Assembly (NCBI RefSeq): GCF_021431925.1
Contig: NZ_CP090373.1
Coordinates: 62,001-126,000 of the forward strand
DNA length: 64,000 nt
From: Halobaculum sp. CBA1158
Lineage (GTDB): Archaea; Halobacteriota; Halobacteria; Halobacteriales; Haloferacaceae
Reading direction: 5' to 3'
Part shown: one piece after another, positions 62,939 through 64,000 of the stretch
How the letters are laid out: each line of letters starts with the position of its first letter
Position numbering within the stretch: the first letter of the stretch is position 1
Translations under genes and position numbers: made by a program
The notes under the pieces: generated by a model
Database searches by the model: none
What the model saw: only the letters and a program-made list of their open reading frames with translations
Told to the model about the DNA's origin: nothing

Positions 62939-63257
62939 ACCGTTCAGATGTCGTCACGGCGTATAAGTATTGCTTGAGTGAAATTCTCACCCCTAGTCGT
63001 GCGGGCGTACTCGAAAGCCGCTGATTCGATGAAGTCCATCGTCACTAGGAATCGGGAACCAATCGCCAGCTCGACACATTCGACAAACCAATGGTCGTGT
63101 ACGACAAACGAACACTTGGGATCAAAGGCGGTGGGTTCAAATCGACCACTTCCGCGTGAGACGTTGCCTTCAGGACAAAGACACATGCTCCGCTCGACGT
63201 CAACTTTAATCTCATCTCAACAGGCCCCTGCTGAGGCCTAAACCGAGTTGTTTCAGG
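62939..63257. other. Intergenic region, no sure gene
   Basis: 319 bases between the hydrolase gene and the frameshifted membrane gene. Overlapping frames on both strands (62978-63241 plus; 62944-63186 minus) are open. The minus frame has some acidic content but no motif, RBS or TATA. Nothing else is seen. Confidence 0.35.
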
Positions 63258-63631
63258 TCAGCGGTCAGCGCCACGAGCGGCCGGCTTCATCTTCGACATC
63301 GCCCCAACGAAATAGACCGCTGCAATGATAAACACGGCAATGGCGACGTCGAGCCCATGTTCGAGGAGGTGGTGGGAACCGGTCGGGAAGACGTAGAAGT
63401 ACGCCAGTACACCGGTCGCTGATCGCGAGAGCAACGACGTCAGTGCCAGCACAATAAGCAAGTACGACCGCGATTGACGCTTGGCGGCGGCGATGACGGC
63501 CGACTTACCAATAGGGCAGTCAGGACAGCAGCGATGGTTACCACCCCGATGGTGACCGGTTCGTGCCCTATTCCCGCCGCCACACCAAGGTGCATCATCG
63601 AGCCATCCCCGTTGGGTTCGACGAGAGTCAT
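63258..63631 (-). pseudogene. Small membrane protein split by a frameshift (DUF7471-like)
   Basis: Read from 63631, the first frame gives GIGHEPVTIGVVTIAAVLTALLV and then falls into Pro/Ser-rich sequence and stops at 63440. A second frame takes over near 63510 (KSAVIAAAKRQSRSYLLIVL) and continues through two helices to 63258. Joined, they make a protein of about 125 residues with three helices, a coherent haloarchaeal membrane protein. A one-base change near 63505-63515 explains both pieces. Sequencing error is possible. Confidence 0.6.
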
Positions 63632-63638
63632 CTTGAGG

Positions 63639-64000
63639 TCACCCGGTCACCACCGGTCGTGAAACGATCCAGAGTGAGAGCACCGTATACCCGATCATTA
63701 GGACAACAAGCGGGAGGTGGCCACGGCGTGCATTCGGCGGTGTTCGATACCGGTTGTGGGCAACCCCGTGGGCAGCGACGACGGCGACGATATGGCCACC
63801 AACAATAAGCAACACCTGTGAGCCCCAGAAGATTGGGAGGCCAAGCCATCCGAGCAACGAGATATCCACGAAAATCCCGGCAGCAGCAATGGTTAGTTCG
63901 AGCGTCCGGCCAACGCTCCGAACGACAGAGGGATAGTAATGAGCAAACTCGTAGGCGGCGGCGATGGGAATCACTGTGGGGGCAAACGCGCGCGCCGCAC
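63639..64000 (-). CDS. Polytopic membrane protein, C-terminal part (5' end outside window)
   Basis: The frame is open to the right edge; the GTG at 63974 is internal. The part seen (AFAPTVIPIAAAYEFAHYYP, IVGGHIVAVVAAHGVAH, VVLMIGYTVLSLWIV) aligns with the last 120 residues of the protein at 57669-59177, including the His of the HY and HGVAH positions. It is thus a paralogue in opposite orientation. It ends 7 bp before the frameshifted small gene on the same strand. Confidence 0.8.
   Translation of the reverse strand, partial: AARAFAPTVIPIAAAYEFAHYYPSVVRSVGRTLELTIAAAGIFVDISLLGWLGLPIFWGSQVLLIVGGHIVAVVAAHGVAHNRYRTPPNARRGHLPLVVLMIGYTVLSLWIVSRPVVTG

Noticed and set aside
62944-63186. 80-codon minus-strand frame and overlapping plus-strand frame
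   Set aside because: No motif, promoter or RBS; both strands are open, which suggests chance in GC-rich DNA.
1-64000. CRISPR arrays
   Set aside because: No regularly spaced 25-37 bp direct repeats were seen. The only repeat arrays are the short units near parA.

Overview
The window is haloarchaeal DNA (class Halobacteria). Supporting signs are very acidic, GC-rich proteins, twin-arginine signal peptides followed by lipoprotein cysteines (halocyanin, multicopper oxidases), an archaeal TFB initiation factor, a tRNA-Glu(CUC), and many starts that fit leaderless transcripts with a TATA element about 27 bases upstream of the ATG. ParA with iteron-like repeats, integrases, toxin-antitoxin pairs and a dense metal-resistance block suggest a megaplasmid or accessory chromosomal region. 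Function calls come from reading sequence; no database search was possible.

Left part (1-17 kb): defence and mobility. The window opens inside an SNF2-type helicase, followed by a large N6-adenine methylase of the PglX/Eco57I type. The methylase lies head-to-head with a second, N-terminally missing copy (5126-7474) and a small tyrosine recombinase. A 54-bp inverted repeat with one mismatch (3605-3658 and 5126-5179) sits exactly where the two copies begin to match. Flipping the 1.5-kb segment between the repeats would join the same promoter and N-terminus in frame to the alternative C-terminal half. This looks like a phase-variable specificity switch, probably of a BREX (type 5-like) or DISARM-like system whose other genes lie beyond the left edge. 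Next come small haloarchaeal genes, an HTH/nucleotidyltransferase toxin-antitoxin pair, an iteron array with ParA and an acidic partner, a regulator, an HTH-MNT/HEPN pair and a full-length integrase.

Middle part (17-44 kb): a copper/heavy-metal and redox island. It holds a COG0701 permease carrying YHS metal-binding domains, three Met-rich SHOCT membrane proteins, two multicopper oxidases, a DUF302 protein, an Lrp-TRASH copper regulator next to a CopZ-like chaperone and a CPH-type P1B ATPase, a second ATPase with an unusual CPW motif, a halocyanin, a DsbA/DsbB pair and a half-length CtaA. A truncated second permease abuts a truncated ABC-2 permease. An IS200/IS605 element (tnpA, small DUF2080-like gene, tnpB) and a tRNA-Glu also lie here.

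Right part (44-64 kb): a TFB with small winged-helix genes, two tandem arylsulfotransferase-like propellers, a CPBP protease gene broken by an in-frame stop, a ZntA-type ATPase (CPC), an orphan WtpA-like binding protein, a CDF zinc exporter, haloarchaeal membrane proteins, and a likely iron module (Tp34/FetP-like lipoprotein and DyP/EfeB-like peroxidase). Paralogues of one polytopic membrane protein lie in opposite orientation at 57.7-59.2 kb and at the right edge. No CRISPR array or rRNA was seen.
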